From the NCBI RefSeq assembly GCF_023507705.1, contig NZ_JALBGD010000009.1, positions 1 to 64,000 of the forward strand: a stretch of DNA of 64,000 nt, in the 5' to 3' direction. The notes under the pieces are model-generated. The model searched no databases. It was not told the DNA's origin and was given only the letters and a program-made list of their open reading frames with translations. Positions 1-8,662 of the stretch are shown here, piece after piece; the stretch's first letter is position 1; each line of letters opens with the position of its first letter. The translations under genes were made by a program, and so were the position numbers. Origin of the DNA: Stappia sp. WLB 29. Lineage in GTDB: Bacteria > Pseudomonadota > Alphaproteobacteria > Rhizobiales > Stappiaceae.

Positions 1-63
1 AAGCCGGAGAGCCGGGAACCATTGGCATCTTCGACGGATGTTTTTTGCTTCGGCCTCCCCATG

Positions 64-94
64 CGTCATTCCGGCCAAGCGAAGCGCGAGCCGG
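64..94 (+). repeat. Dispersed intergenic repeat, copy 1
   Basis: The stretch containing CCGGCCAAGCGAAGCGCGAG is a variant of a sequence that recurs in inverse orientation at 650-683 and 8447-8480. The middle part (CGGCCAAGCG.AGCGCG) is nearly constant while the flanks drift. Such GC-rich imperfect palindromes are common intergenic repeats in Proteobacteria; a function is not established here. Confidence 0.6.
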
Positions 95-221
95 AACCGG
101 AGAGGCACGGCGCTTGCGGTATCCGCCGGGAGCGCTCCTGCCGTACTGCGATCACAATGATGATCGAGATCATCGCGAGCATATTGCGAGTCGACAGTAT
201 TTTTCAGGCACGGAGAGGCCG

Positions 222-530
222 TTGCTCAAGAACATCGTCATAACCCTGCTGGCCCTGGGCCTGATTTCGGGGTTTTTCATTTTTCAGAAGAAGCTCTACC
301 AGGCCAGCATCGAGATTGCCGAAGCGCGCTGCGGCGAGATGGTCAACGCGATGCCGGATCGCACGGGCAGAACCGCATCCGGAACCTGCAAGCTCGTTCA
401 CCACGACATCTTCATGAAGCTGGAAATCGAGAACCACACGGACATCGTCATGTCCTGCTGGCTCGACTACGGGTTCTGGGGCCCGTCCCCGCCGTCCGAT
501 TGCGAAATCCAGAAGGTCCGCGCGAATTAG
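222..530 (+). CDS. Small single-pass membrane protein, unknown function
   Basis: A 102-residue protein that I do not recognise. Residues about 4-22 form one hydrophobic segment (VITLLALGLISGFFIF) and the remainder would lie outside the cytoplasm. It holds four cysteines, at residues 37, 56, 79 and 94, which could form two disulfides. I chose the TTG at 222 because GGAGAGG sits just upstream (211-217) and the protein then begins directly with its membrane segment; the frame is open further upstream (first ATG at 45), but that extension reads through the dispersed repeat and looks artificial. No neighbour suggests a function. It could be an envelope-anchored periplasmic protein; this is inference from topology only. 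Confidence 0.55.
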   Translation: MLKNIVITLLALGLISGFFIFQKKLYQASIEIAEARCGEMVNAMPDRTGRTASGTCKLVHHDIFMKLEIENHTDIVMSCWLDYGFWGPSPPSDCEIQKVRAN

Positions 531-649
531 GGCGGCGAGCTAACCGACAGGCCCTCGGCACTCCGATCCCGGCTCGGCGCTGACGCGCCGTCCGGGAGAA
601 CGCAAGGAGAGGGTTCTGTGTCCCCACAGCCGCTCTGGCAGCCAATAGG

Positions 650-683
650 CCCCGGCGCGCGCTGCGCTTGGCCGGGGTGACGG
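650..683 (-). repeat. Dispersed intergenic repeat, copy 2
   Basis: Reverse-complement copy of the repeat at 64-94, almost identical over its core to the copy at 8447-8480. It lies in the 177-base gap between two convergent genes. Just upstream (564-596) lies a second inverted-repeat motif, CCCGGCTCGGCGC...GCCGTCCGGGA, with a relative near 8353-8382. No gene is seen in this gap. Confidence 0.65.
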
Positions 684-707
684 CAGAGGGGATGCAAGGT
701 CTCCCCC

Positions 708-1415
708 TCAGACCTCCAGCGAGGCGCCGGGGGCGGTGACCTTCACGCGCGAGCCCTGGTCGCCCATTTCCCGCACGAAGGCATCCGCCGACTGGTCGAG
801 AATCGGGAACGTGCCGAAGTGGCAGGGGATGACCGTGTCGAAGTCGAAGAAGCGGCGGCAGGCGAGCGCGGCCGTGCGCGCGCCCATGGTGAAGCGATCG
901 CCGATGGGCACGATGCCGACCTTCGGCGCGTAGAGCTCGTTCACCAGCGCCATATCGCCGAAAATGTCGGTGTCGCCCATGTGGTAGAGGGTCGGCTGGT
1001 CCTTGGCCCGCACGATCAGGCCGTTCGGCTGGCCCATATAGACCGGCGGCCAGCCGCCGGCGAGCGAGGACGAAGTGTGATGCGCCTGGGTGAGCGAGAC
1101 CGCGAACGGTCCGACATCGACCGTACCGCCGCAGCCCATCGGGTTGATGTTCTCGTGGCCCTGCGACTGGACCCACATGGAGACCTCGAAATTCGCCGTC
1201 ACCTGCGCGCCCGTCGCCTTGGCGATGGCGATGGTGTCGCCGGTGTGGTCGTCATGACCGTGGGTGAGCAGGATGTGGGTGACGCCCTCGCTGGCCTTCT
1301 CGACGGTCATGTCGGAGGGGAAGGACGGATTGCCGCTCAGGAACGGGTCGATGAGGAGGATCGCGCCGGGAATTTCGACGCGGAACGCGGCATGGCCGAG
1401 ATAGGTGAGCTTCAT
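708..1415 (-). CDS. UPF0173 / UlaG-like metal-dependent hydrolase
   Basis: A 235-residue metallo-beta-lactamase-fold protein. The metal-binding motif THGHDDHTGD (HxHxDH) lies near residues 51-60, and further conserved metal-site segments follow at GDTDIFGD and at PCHFGTFP near the C-terminus. It begins with MKLTYLGHAAFRVE, the usual start of the UPF0173 family, and full length is about 230 residues, as here. The substrate is unknown; the family is cytosolic and related to the L-ascorbate-6-phosphate lactonase UlaG, but no ascorbate genes are near. It is divergent from ruvX, 120 bp apart, an arrangement I recall from other Rhizobiales. The family assignment is firm; the reaction is not. Confidence 0.85.
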   Translation of the reverse strand: MKLTYLGHAAFRVEIPGAILLIDPFLSGNPSFPSDMTVEKASEGVTHILLTHGHDDHTGDTIAIAKATGAQVTANFEVSMWVQSQGHENINPMGCGGTVDVGPFAVSLTQAHHTSSSLAGGWPPVYMGQPNGLIVRAKDQPTLYHMGDTDIFGDMALVNELYAPKVGIVPIGDRFTMGARTAALACRRFFDFDTVIPCHFGTFPILDQSADAFVREMGDQGSRVKVTAPGASLEV

Positions 1416-1535
1416 GATGGGGGTCCCCTTGAGACGAAACTGGTGGGCGAACTGTCCCGCCGGAATCTAGCCGCTTGTCGGCAAACGGCAATCCCGGAGC
1501 TGTTCGCCCCTGCCGCGCCGTGCTAAAGCCGCAGG

Positions 1536-2063
1536 ATGTCGAGCGACCCTCTCCTTGCGCTGGAAGATTTCGCAGCGCGCCTCCCCCGCATCGGACGCCT
1601 GATCGGTCTCGATCTGGGCACCAAGACCATCGGGCTTGCCCTGTCCGATCTCGGCCGCGGCATCGCCTCGCCGCTGGAGACGATCCGCCGCAAGAAGTTC
1701 GGCGTCGACGCCGCCGCCCTGCTCGACATCTGCCGCAAACACGAGGTGCGCGGGCTGGTGCTCGGCCTGCCGCTCAACATGGACGGCACCGAAGGTCCGC
1801 GCGTGCAGGCGACCCGCGCCTTCGCCCGCAATCTCGCCGCGCTGACCGACATGCCGATGACCGCCTGGGACGAGCGCCTGTCGACGGCGGCCGTCACCCG
1901 CACGCTGATCGACGCTGACCGCTCCCGCGCCCGCCGGGCCGAGCTGGTCGACAAGATGGCCGCCTCCTACATCCTGCAGGGCCTGCTCGACCGCCTGACC
2001 TATGGCAGCCTCGACGAGCAGGACGACAGGCCGTACGACGACCCCGACGACGGGCGGCCATGA
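1536..2063 (+). CDS. ruvX: Putative Holliday junction resolvase RuvX (YqgF)
   Basis: A 175-residue RNase H-fold nuclease of the YqgF/RuvX family, implicated in pre-16S rRNA 5' end maturation and, in some work, in Holliday junction resolution. The N-terminal motif [15 protein letters not shown] carries the first acidic metal ligand, GLPLNMDG is the second conserved loop, and [10 protein letters not shown] carries the later acidic pair. The final 15 or so residues are an Asp-rich tail ([13 protein letters not shown]). It ends inside the start of the next gene (ATGA overlap at 2060-2063), so the two are probably translationally coupled. Confidence 0.92.
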   Translation: MSSDPLLALEDFAARLPRIGRLIGLDLGTKTIGLALSDLGRGIASPLETIRRKKFGVDAAALLDICRKHEVRGLVLGLPLNMDGTEGPRVQATRAFARNLAALTDMPMTAWDERLSTAAVTRTLIDADRSRARRAELVDKMAASYILQGLLDRLTYGSLDEQDDRPYDDPDDGRP

Positions 2064-2986
2064 ACGGCGTCTTCAATGCGCTGATTCCGGTGCTGCTGGT
2101 GATCGCCGCCGGCAACATCGTCGCGCGCATGGGCCTGATCACCGGCGACCAGTGGCGCGGCATCGAGAAGATCGCCTATTTCCTGCTGTTCCCCGCACTG
2201 ATCATCCGTACGGTCGTGCAGACCGACTTCATGGCGATCCCGGCCCTGGGCATGAGCGCGGCGCTGGTCCTGTCGATCTTCGCCATGTCGGCGCTGGCGC
2301 TGGCGCTGCAACCTCTCCTCAAGACGCGATTCGGCGTCGACGGGCCGCGCTTCAGCTCGATCTTTCAGGGCGCGACGCGCTGGAACACCTTCGTCGCGCT
2401 GGCCATCGCCGACGAGTTGCTGGGCCGCGAGGGTGTCGCCCTGCTGGCGGTGGCGGTGGTGGCGATGATCCCGCTGCTCAACATCGTCAACGTGCTGGTG
2501 CTCGCGCGCTTCGCCAGCGGCTCGCCGCCGGGCGCCGGCCGCATCGCGCTGGATCTGGCGAAAAACCCGCTGATCTGGTCGACCGCCCTCGGACTGGTGC
2601 TCAACGTCGCGGGCGTGCCGCTGCCGCGCTTTGCCGATTCGACGCTGCAGATCCTCGGCAATGCGGCGCTGCCCATCGGCATCGTCTGCGTCGGCGCCGG
2701 GCTGAACCTTGCCGCCCTGCGCCGCCCCGGCCCGGCGCTCGCCACCGCGACCGTGCTCAAGCTCGCGGTGATGCCGGTCTTCGGCGTCGCCTTCGCCCTG
2801 CTGCTGGGGCTGGACGGGCCGGCGCTTTCGGCGGTGATCATCGCCATGTCCGTGCCGTCGGCCGGCAACTCCTACCTGCTCGCCCGCCAGATGGGGGGCG
2901 ATGCGCCGCTGATGGCCGAGATCCTGACCATGCAGACGGTGCTGGCGGCCATCACCATGCCGTTGGCCCTGTTGCTCGCGCATTAG
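2060..2986 (+). CDS. AEC family transporter (auxin efflux carrier type)
   Basis: A 308-residue integral membrane protein, the usual length for the AEC family, with about ten hydrophobic segments and two homologous halves. The central region carries [12 protein letters not shown], and the fifth-to-last segment [16 protein letters not shown] matches the conserved motif of this family. Bacterial members are secondary carriers thought to export organic acids or small metabolites such as malonate; the substrate cannot be told from sequence. It overlaps the ruvX stop by 4 bp. About 250 bp then separate it from pyrB, containing short repeats, so pyrB probably has its own promoter. Confidence 0.85.
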   Translation: MNGVFNALIPVLLVIAAGNIVARMGLITGDQWRGIEKIAYFLLFPALIIRTVVQTDFMAIPALGMSAALVLSIFAMSALALALQPLLKTRFGVDGPRFSSIFQGATRWNTFVALAIADELLGREGVALLAVAVVAMIPLLNIVNVLVLARFASGSPPGAGRIALDLAKNPLIWSTALGLVLNVAGVPLPRFADSTLQILGNAALPIGIVCVGAGLNLAALRRPGPALATATVLKLAVMPVFGVAFALLLGLDGPALSAVIIAMSVPSAGNSYLLARQMGGDAPLMAEILTMQTVLAAITMPLALLLAH

Positions 2987-3093
2987 GAAACGCACTCCCA
3001 CGGCCATCTAGCGCGGTTTTCTGCGCTCACCGTGCTCACGTACCTGAATGTACGCTGCGCTCCGGTTCTCGAAACCCACACTATCTGGCTCGC

Positions 3094-3158
3094 GGGAGCG
3101 CGTTTCGATCTGCCGAGTGGGAGCGCGTTTCGATCTGTCACGCGGGCGCGCGTTTCGG
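3094..3158. repeat. Three 25-bp-period repeats upstream of pyrB
   Basis: The 19-mer GGGAGCGCGTTTCGATCTG occurs at 3094-3112 and again at 3119-3137, exactly 25 bp later; a degenerate third copy, GGGCGCGCGTTTCGG, follows at 3144-3158 at the same spacing. A small hairpin (CGTAC..TGTACG) lies just upstream at about 3039-3055. The array sits 78-142 bp before the pyrB start, so it may be a leader or operator feature, or a dispersed repeat. Its function is unknown. Confidence 0.7.
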
Positions 3159-3235
3159 CTCAATGCCCCCTGCCGGTGGAGAACGCCTCGCCGCGCTTGA
3201 GCCGGGCCAAGGAAGCGCCTATAGGGTTGGCTTTA

Positions 3236-4192
3236 ATGAGCGCTCATCATCCCCCCCTCGCGGAGCTTTATCCGCACCGTCACCTCCTCGGCATCGAGGG
3301 CCTGCAGCCCAACGAGATCGTCGCGCTGCTCGACCAGGCGGAAGCCGCCGTCGAGATCAGCCGGCAGGTCGAGAAGAAAAAGGCCGTGCTGCGCGGCCGG
3401 ACCCAGATCAACCTGTTCTTCGAGGCTTCGACGCGGACCCAGTCCTCGTTCGAGATCGCCGGCAAGCGGCTCGGCGCCGACGTGATGAACATGTCGGTCG
3501 CCTCGTCCTCGGTGAAGAAGGGCGAGACGCTGGTCGACACGGCGGCAACGCTGAACGCCATGCATCCCGACATCATCGTCGTGCGCCACCACGCCGCCGG
3601 CGCAGTGCACCTGCTGGCGCAGAAGGTCGGCTGCTCGGTGGTCAATGCCGGCGACGGCGCGCATGAGCACCCGACCCAGGCGCTGCTCGACGCGCTGACC
3701 ATCCGCCGCCACAAGGGCGGCATCGCCGGGCTGACGGTGGCGATCTGCGGCGACATCCTGCATTCGCGGGTCGCCCGCTCCAACATCATCCTGCTGAACG
3801 CGCTCGGCGCGCGGGTGCGCGTCGTCGCCCCCTCGACGCTGCTGCCGAACGGCATCGCCCAGATGGGCGTGGAAGTGTTCCAGGACATGCGCAAGGGGTT
3901 GGCCGGCGCCGACATCGTGATGATGCTGCGCCTGCAGCGCGAGCGCATGCAGGGCGCCTTCATTCCTTCCGTGCGCGAGTATTTCCGCTATTACGGCCTC
4001 GACCGCGACAAGCTGGCGGCGGCCGCAGCGGACGCGCTGGTGATGCATCCCGGCCCGATGAACAGGGGCGTGGAGATCGACCCGGAAATCGCCGACGGGC
4101 CGCAGAGCCTGATCCGCGAGCAGGTCGAGATGGGCGTTGCCGTGCGCATGGCCGTTCTCGAGGCGCTCGCCGCCCATCTGCCGAACAAGTGA
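3236..4192 (+). CDS. pyrB: Aspartate carbamoyltransferase catalytic subunit
   Basis: A 318-residue enzyme of de novo pyrimidine synthesis that joins carbamoyl phosphate and aspartate. The carbamoyl-phosphate loop is [13 protein letters not shown] (near residues 60-72), and HPGPMNRG near the C-terminus is the aspartate-side signature. The frame is open back to 3032, but the family begins near the [20 protein letters not shown] start at 3236, and the extension is repeat-derived. The stop overlaps a GTG of the next frame, and the dihydroorotase homologue starts 11 bp later, so the two are one operon. In Pseudomonas-like systems this subunit assembles with an inactive dihydroorotase (PyrC'), which fits the neighbour here. 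Confidence 0.96.
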   Translation: MSAHHPPLAELYPHRHLLGIEGLQPNEIVALLDQAEAAVEISRQVEKKKAVLRGRTQINLFFEASTRTQSSFEIAGKRLGADVMNMSVASSSVKKGETLVDTAATLNAMHPDIIVVRHHAAGAVHLLAQKVGCSVVNAGDGAHEHPTQALLDALTIRRHKGGIAGLTVAICGDILHSRVARSNIILLNALGARVRVVAPSTLLPNGIAQMGVEVFQDMRKGLAGADIVMMLRLQRERMQGAFIPSVREYFRYYGLDRDKLAAAAADALVMHPGPMNRGVEIDPEIADGPQSLIREQVEMGVAVRMAVLEALAAHLPNK

Positions 4193-4203
4193 GGAGCCCG
4201 GCC

Positions 4204-5499
4204 ATGGCAAACCCGCAGAGCCCGATCCTCCTCACGAACGCCCGGGTGATCGACCCGGCAAGCGGCCTCGACGCGCCCGGCAGCGTGCTGATCGAGAACG
4301 GACGCATCACCGCCGCAGGACCGGCGGCGCAGAACCAGGGCGCCCCGGAGGGAACTGAGGTGATCGACGTCGCCGGCGCGGTGGTCGCCCCCGGCCTCGT
4401 CGACATGGGCGTCACCGTGGGCGAGCCCGGCGCCGAGCACCGCGAGACGCTGGCCAGCGCCAGCCAGGCGGCGGCGGCCGGCGGCGTCACCACCATCGTC
4501 ACTTCCCCCGACACCGATCCGGTGATCGACGACCCGGCGCTGGTCGACTTCGTGCTGCGCCGCGCCCGCGACACGGCCTGCGTCAACGTCCATCCCTTCG
4601 CCGCGCTGACCAAGGGTCTTTCCGGCGAGGAGATGAGCGAGATCGGCCTGTTGCAGGAAGCCGGCGCGGTCGCCTTTTCCAACGGCCACCGCTCGGTCAC
4701 CCATGCCGGCATCATGCGCCGGCTGATGACCTATGCCCGCGACTTCGGCGCGCTGGTGGTGCACCACACGGAGGACCCGGCGCTGGCCGGCGCCGGCGTC
4801 GTCAACGAAAGCCTGTCGGCGAGCTGGAAGGGCCTGCCGGCAAGCCCCCGCGAGGCCGAGATCATCATGGTCGAGCGCGACCTGCGGCTCGCCGCGCTGA
4901 CGCGCGGGCGCTACCACGCGCAGTCGGTCTCCTGCTCCGAGAGCACCAAGGCGATCGCCCGGGCCAAGGCGGACGGCCTCGACGTCACCTGCGGCATCAC
5001 CGTCAACCACCTGACGCTGAACGAGAACGACATCGGCCCCTACCGGACCTTCTTCAAGATGTCGCCGCCGCTGCGCTCGGAAGACGAACGCCAGGCGATG
5101 ATCGCCGCGCTCGCCGACGGCACCATCGACGTGATCGTCTCGGGCCACGACCCGCAGGACGTGGAGACCAAGCGCCATCCCTTCGCCGAGGCCGCGGACG
5201 GCGCCATCGGGTTGGAGACGCTGCTGGCCGCCGGCCTGCGCCTCGTCCATTCCGGCGAGATCGGCCTTGCCACCCTGCTCGCGGCGATGACCTGCAACCC
5301 GGCCCGCCGGCTGGGCCTGGAGGCCGGCCGTCTTGCCGCGGGCGCCCCGGCCGACGTTGTCGTGTTCGATCCCGACCGGCCCTGGGTGCTGGACAAGACG
5401 CGGCTGAAATCGCGCTCCAAGAACACCCCGTTCGAGGATGCACGCTTCTCCGGCGAGGTACTGCACACCATCGTCGCAGGAAAGATCGTGACGCCCTGA
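4204..5499 (+). CDS. pyrX: Non-catalytic dihydroorotase homologue (PyrC'/PyrX type)
   Basis: A 431-residue amidohydrolase-superfamily protein with dihydroorotase architecture. True dihydroorotases bind zinc through a D-x-H-x-H motif early in the barrel; here that position reads GLVDMGVTVGEPGAEHRETL, so both histidines are missing, and the late catalytic motif reads SGHDPQDVETKR. It is therefore unlikely to hydrolyse dihydroorotate and more likely supports PyrB assembly, as PyrC' does in other bacteria; an active pyrC should lie elsewhere. The ATG at 4204 has GAGGAG at 4191-4196; an upstream GTG at 4189 is less likely. It forms an operon with pyrB. Confidence 0.88.
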   Translation: MANPQSPILLTNARVIDPASGLDAPGSVLIENGRITAAGPAAQNQGAPEGTEVIDVAGAVVAPGLVDMGVTVGEPGAEHRETLASASQAAAAGGVTTIVTSPDTDPVIDDPALVDFVLRRARDTACVNVHPFAALTKGLSGEEMSEIGLLQEAGAVAFSNGHRSVTHAGIMRRLMTYARDFGALVVHHTEDPALAGAGVVNESLSASWKGLPASPREAEIIMVERDLRLAALTRGRYHAQSVSCSESTKAIARAKADGLDVTCGITVNHLTLNENDIGPYRTFFKMSPPLRSEDERQAMIAALADGTIDVIVSGHDPQDVETKRHPFAEAADGAIGLETLLAAGLRLVHSGEIGLATLLAAMTCNPARRLGLEAGRLAAGAPADVVVFDPDRPWVLDKTRLKSRSKNTPFEDARFSGEVLHTIVAGKIVTP

Positions 5500-5588
5500 A
5501 ACCGGCGCACGCCGCTGCGGAAAACCGGATTTCCCTTTTCGATCCGATGTTCTAGAGTTACGTCGTTGCTGCAACCGGAGGCTGCACG

Positions 5589-6209
5589 TTGCCCGATCCG
5601 ATCAGCTGGGCCCTCGCCTGGCCCTACTACCTGACTGCGCTCGTCTTCGGCTATCTGCTGGGCTCGATTCCCTTCGGGCTGATCATCACGCGGCTGGCGG
5701 GCCAGGGCGACATCCGCAAGATCGGCTCCGGCAATATCGGCACCACCAACGTGCTGCGCACCGGCAAGAAGCACCTGGCCGCCCTCACCCTTCTCGGCGA
5801 CATGCTGAAGGGCACGGTGGCGGTGCTGGTGGCGAGCCGCTACGGCGGGCCGGACCCGGCGGTAATCGCCGGCTTCGGCGCCTTTATCGGCCATCTATTC
5901 CCGGTCTGGCTGCGCTTTCGCGGCGGCAAGGGTGTTGCCACCTATCTCGGCGTGCTGCCCGGCCTCTACTGGCCGGCCGCGCTCGCCTTCGCCGCGATCT
6001 GGGTCGCGGTCGCTGTCGTCACGCGCTACTCCTCCGCTTCCGCCCTGGTGGCCAGCCTTGCCACCCCGTTGCTGCTGTGGTTCGTCTTCGACCGGGCGCA
6101 GATCGCCGAGCTGATGGCGCTGCTCTCGCTCATCCTGTGGGCCAAGCATCACGAGAATATCGGCCGCCTGATCAAGGGCACCGAAGGCCGGATCGGCCAG
6201 AAGGGATGA
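5589..6209 (+). CDS. plsY: Acyl-phosphate:glycerol-3-phosphate acyltransferase PlsY
   Basis: A 206-residue inner-membrane enzyme that acylates glycerol-3-phosphate using acyl phosphate, the first step of phospholipid synthesis. Conserved motifs are visible: [14 protein letters not shown], then [14 protein letters not shown] and, in the middle, [18 protein letters not shown]. Several transmembrane helices are evident. The start is TTG at 5589, with a strong GGAGG at 5577-5581; no ATG gives a better start. The stop overlaps the dprA start (ATGA), so the two are coupled. The plsY-dprA order after pyrBC' is a conserved Rhizobiales arrangement, as I recall it. Confidence 0.95.
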   Translation: MPDPISWALAWPYYLTALVFGYLLGSIPFGLIITRLAGQGDIRKIGSGNIGTTNVLRTGKKHLAALTLLGDMLKGTVAVLVASRYGGPDPAVIAGFGAFIGHLFPVWLRFRGGKGVATYLGVLPGLYWPAALAFAAIWVAVAVVTRYSSASALVASLATPLLLWFVFDRAQIAELMALLSLILWAKHHENIGRLIKGTEGRIGQKG

Positions 6210-7354
6210 GCGCAGGCGCGACCGGGCGCGGTCGCGCCCTCTCCGACCGCCAGCGCCTGGCCTGGCTGCGCCTGATCCGCTCGGAGAATGTCGGCCCGGT
6301 CACCTTCCGCGAGTTGATCAACCACACCGGCTCGGCCGAGGCGGCGCTCGCCGCCCTGCCCGAGCTGTCCCGCCGCGGCGGCAAGCGCACCATCCGCATC
6401 GCCTCACAAGGCGAGGCCGAGCAGGAGATCGAGGCGCTTGCGCGGATCGGCGGGCGCCTGCGCGCGCTCGGCGAACACGGCTATCCGCCGCTGCTGCGCC
6501 ATGTCGACGGAGCGCCGCCGCTGATCTCGGTGCTCGGCTCCGACGACCGGCTGGCAGAGAGCGCCGCCATCGCCATGGTCGGCGCGCGCAACGCCTCGCT
6601 GGCCGGACAGAAGATCGCGAGCGAGATCGCCGGCGACCTGTCGGCGCGCGGCTACACCATCGTCTCGGGGCTGGCGCGCGGCATCGACGCGGCCGCGCAC
6701 CGGGCGGCGCTTGCGGGCGGCACGACGGCGGTGCTGGCCGGCGGCGTCGACATCATCTATCCGCCGGAAAACCGCGACCTCTATCACGACATCGCCGCCC
6801 GGGACGGCGCCGTCGTCAGCGAGATGCCCTTCGGCTGGAAGCCGCGCGCCCGCGACTTTCCCCGCCGCAACCGGCTGATCTCCGGCATGTCGCTGGCAAC
6901 GGTGCTGATCGAGGCGGCGCGCGGCTCCGGCTCGCTGCACACCGCGCGCTTTGCCGCGGAACAGAACCGCGAGGTCTTCGTGGTGCCGGGTTCGCCGCTC
7001 GACCCGCGCTCGGAAGGCGGCAACCGGCTGATCCGCGACGGCGCGACGCTGGTGACGAGCGGCGCCGACGTGCTGGAAAGCCTCGGGCCGCGGCGCATGG
7101 CGGAGGAGACCCCCGGTATCGACATCGAGGAACCGGGGGCGGGCAGCGGCCCGGTTCCGCCGCCGGATGTGGGCGACAGCGACCGCGGCCGCGTACTCTC
7201 CGCCCTGGGCGCGGCACCGGTCGAGGTGGACGAATTGATCCGCTACACGGGCCTGCCCGCGCGTGTCGTCCATGTGATCCTGCTGGAATTGGAACTTGCC
7301 GGGCGGCTGGAGCGCCATCGCGGCCAGCGCATCAGCCTGATCGACGGGCGCTGA
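6206..7354 (+). CDS. dprA: DNA-processing protein DprA (Smf)
   Basis: A 382-residue protein that binds single-stranded DNA and loads RecA during natural transformation. An N-terminal helical segment is followed by the Rossmann-fold DprA core: [12 protein letters not shown], then [39 protein letters not shown] and [22 protein letters not shown]-terminal winged-helix domain starts near residue 320 ([18 protein letters not shown]), common in alphaproteobacterial DprA. The ATG at 6206 overlaps the plsY stop; the frame is open upstream, but that part is plsY read in another frame. The next block in many relatives is topA; here about 12 kb of other genes intervene. Confidence 0.95.
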   Translation: MSAGATGRGRALSDRQRLAWLRLIRSENVGPVTFRELINHTGSAEAALAALPELSRRGGKRTIRIASQGEAEQEIEALARIGGRLRALGEHGYPPLLRHVDGAPPLISVLGSDDRLAESAAIAMVGARNASLAGQKIASEIAGDLSARGYTIVSGLARGIDAAAHRAALAGGTTAVLAGGVDIIYPPENRDLYHDIAARDGAVVSEMPFGWKPRARDFPRRNRLISGMSLATVLIEAARGSGSLHTARFAAEQNREVFVVPGSPLDPRSEGGNRLIRDGATLVTSGADVLESLGPRRMAEETPGIDIEEPGAGSGPVPPPDVGDSDRGRVLSALGAAPVEVDELIRYTGLPARVVHVILLELELAGRLERHRGQRISLIDGR

Positions 7355-7642
7355 GCGAGGGCGCCGCGGCACGAACACGGCAGGCGGACCGGCAGGGGCG
7401 AGCCGTCCTCAGGGCACGAGCCTTGCCGCGTCATATGTGCTGCGCATGCCCCCGCTCCCGCCCATCGCTCCTGCCCGTCCGAATGCCGCTGCCGCGTTTC
7501 GCCCGCTGCATCGTCATTCGTTCCAGGGGGTATAAAACCGCCAAAGATTGTACTCATAGAAAGCACAACCAAAATTTCAACCACAAGAGGCGACCCGGTT
7601 GCGCGATAGATATGCAAACGGGAATGCAACCTGTGATGTGGC

Positions 7643-7837
7643 TCACCGCCTTGCGGCTTTCCCCGCTCCGGACCGCTCCATCTCCGCATGCCTGTCGAAG
7701 GCTTCGACCCGCGCCATTTCAAGCAAATATGCGAGGAATTCCAATTCATTATTGGATGCTAGGTCTCTTAGCTCACGGCAGATCTGAGCGCAGTAGCGAG
7801 CTGCCTCTGAGCGGTCATTCTGGGGATCTATCGGCAT
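7643..7837 (-). CDS. Small acidic/helical protein, hypothetical
   Basis: A 64-residue predicted protein rich in helix formers; the stretch LASNNELEFLAYLLEMARVEA resembles short conserved proteins found next to housekeeping genes in Rhizobiales, but this is recollection, not a search result. No good ribosome binding site is visible before the ATG. Two promoter-like AT-rich TATACAA elements lie upstream (near 7879 and 7899 on the plus strand). It stands alone in a gene-poor stretch of about 1.3 kb. Base composition is lower in GC than its neighbours. It could be a real small gene or chance. Confidence 0.45.
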   Translation of the reverse strand: MPIDPQNDRSEAARYCAQICRELRDLASNNELEFLAYLLEMARVEAFDRHAEMERSGAGKAARR

Positions 7838-8224
7838 TGTGTGACCCGGTTGTTGGCCTGACGAGGCGTCACGGAAGATTTATACAACCATTGATTTTAT
7901 ACAATCATAGTACACGTCAAAAACGATGGCTGGCAAGGACGCGGCGCGATATTCGCGTGACCTGCCCGCGGCTTGAGCAGTTTTACGGATCTTTCGCCCC
8001 GACTTTCCACGGTCCGCCGCCGCGAGGCAGCTATCGCAGCCACAGCGCCCGGTTTCCGGCAGGTTGCAGCACGGGTTTCACGCCGGACCGCGCGCAGCCG
8101 AGGCGGAGGACAACCACAGGGTGAGTCGTCGCTTGCTCTCTCGGACGGAGCGCCCGCGCCGGGCCGGGAACGAATTTCACCCTCGGCGGGTGTGGGGTGG
8201 TCAGGTGCCCGCTCCACAGTCGGC

Positions 8225-8251
8225 TGTCACGCCTGCGCAGGCAGGCGTCCA
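8225..8251. repeat. Palindromic intergenic repeat (CCTGCGCAGGCAGG type)
   Basis: The core GTCACGCCTGCGCAGGCAGG matches the widely spread intergenic repeat whose usual form is GTCATCCCTGCGAAGGCAGG, which reads TPAFAGVT in one frame. It is a compact hairpin. The match is recognised by eye and from memory of the family. Confidence 0.5.
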
Positions 8252-8446
8252 GAATCCGCGAGAGCGGGCAGGTTTGCGAAGGCGGCACCCCAACCTCGGC
8301 GAGGGGCACGCGCGGCAACGCCGGGGCTCGAGCAGAACCGTTCGGGGGTACTGGATCCCGGTCGTCGGCTGCGCCGAAACCGGGACGACAGGCGGGGCGT
8401 GGGCGCGCGTCGGAGCACTCTCGCTGCCGCTCCGGGAACGAATGGC

Positions 8447-8480
8447 CCCCGGCGCGCGCTGCGCTTGGCCGGGGTGACGG
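8447..8480 (-). repeat. Dispersed intergenic repeat, copy 3
   Basis: Nearly identical to 650-683, about 7.8 kb away and in the same orientation; inverse to 64-94. The shared core is CGCGCGCTGCGCTTGGCCGG. It lies 180 bp beyond the stop of the isovaleryl-CoA dehydrogenase gene. Confidence 0.65.
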
Positions 8481-8662
8481 CCGAGGGTGGGGGCGACGGC
8501 GGAGGGATGATCACCGAAGGGCGGAGGCAAGGCTGCGCGCAAGCGCGGGCTGCCGCCCGCGGCTGATTTCCGGATGCGGGTCACGCGGGTGACGTTGCCG
8601 CGTCCCGTGGTCCGGCATGACAGGCGTGTTGGGGGAGCGGGCGGCATGCCGCCCCCTGCCGC

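Larger units (their letters stand above)
7838..8662. other. Gene-poor, repeat-rich spacer
   Basis: No gene is supported here. Every open frame is arginine/alanine/proline-rich and overlaps others on both strands, as expected of GC-rich noncoding DNA. The stretch carries several intergenic repeats: one related to the widespread palindrome CTGCG.AGGCAGG near 8225-8251, a CCCGGTC..ACCGGGA hairpin near 8356-8387, and a copy of the 64-94 repeat at 8447-8480. An AT-rich patch with two TATACAA elements occurs at about 7876-7912. Confidence 0.6.

Noticed and set aside
3094-3158. Possible CRISPR array
   Set aside because: Only two good copies, with spacers of about 6 bp and no cas genes.
7973-8566. 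Plus-strand frame of 197 residues in the repeat-rich spacer
   Set aside because: Composition is Arg/Gly/Pro-rich, it reads through three repeats, and several other frames overlap it.
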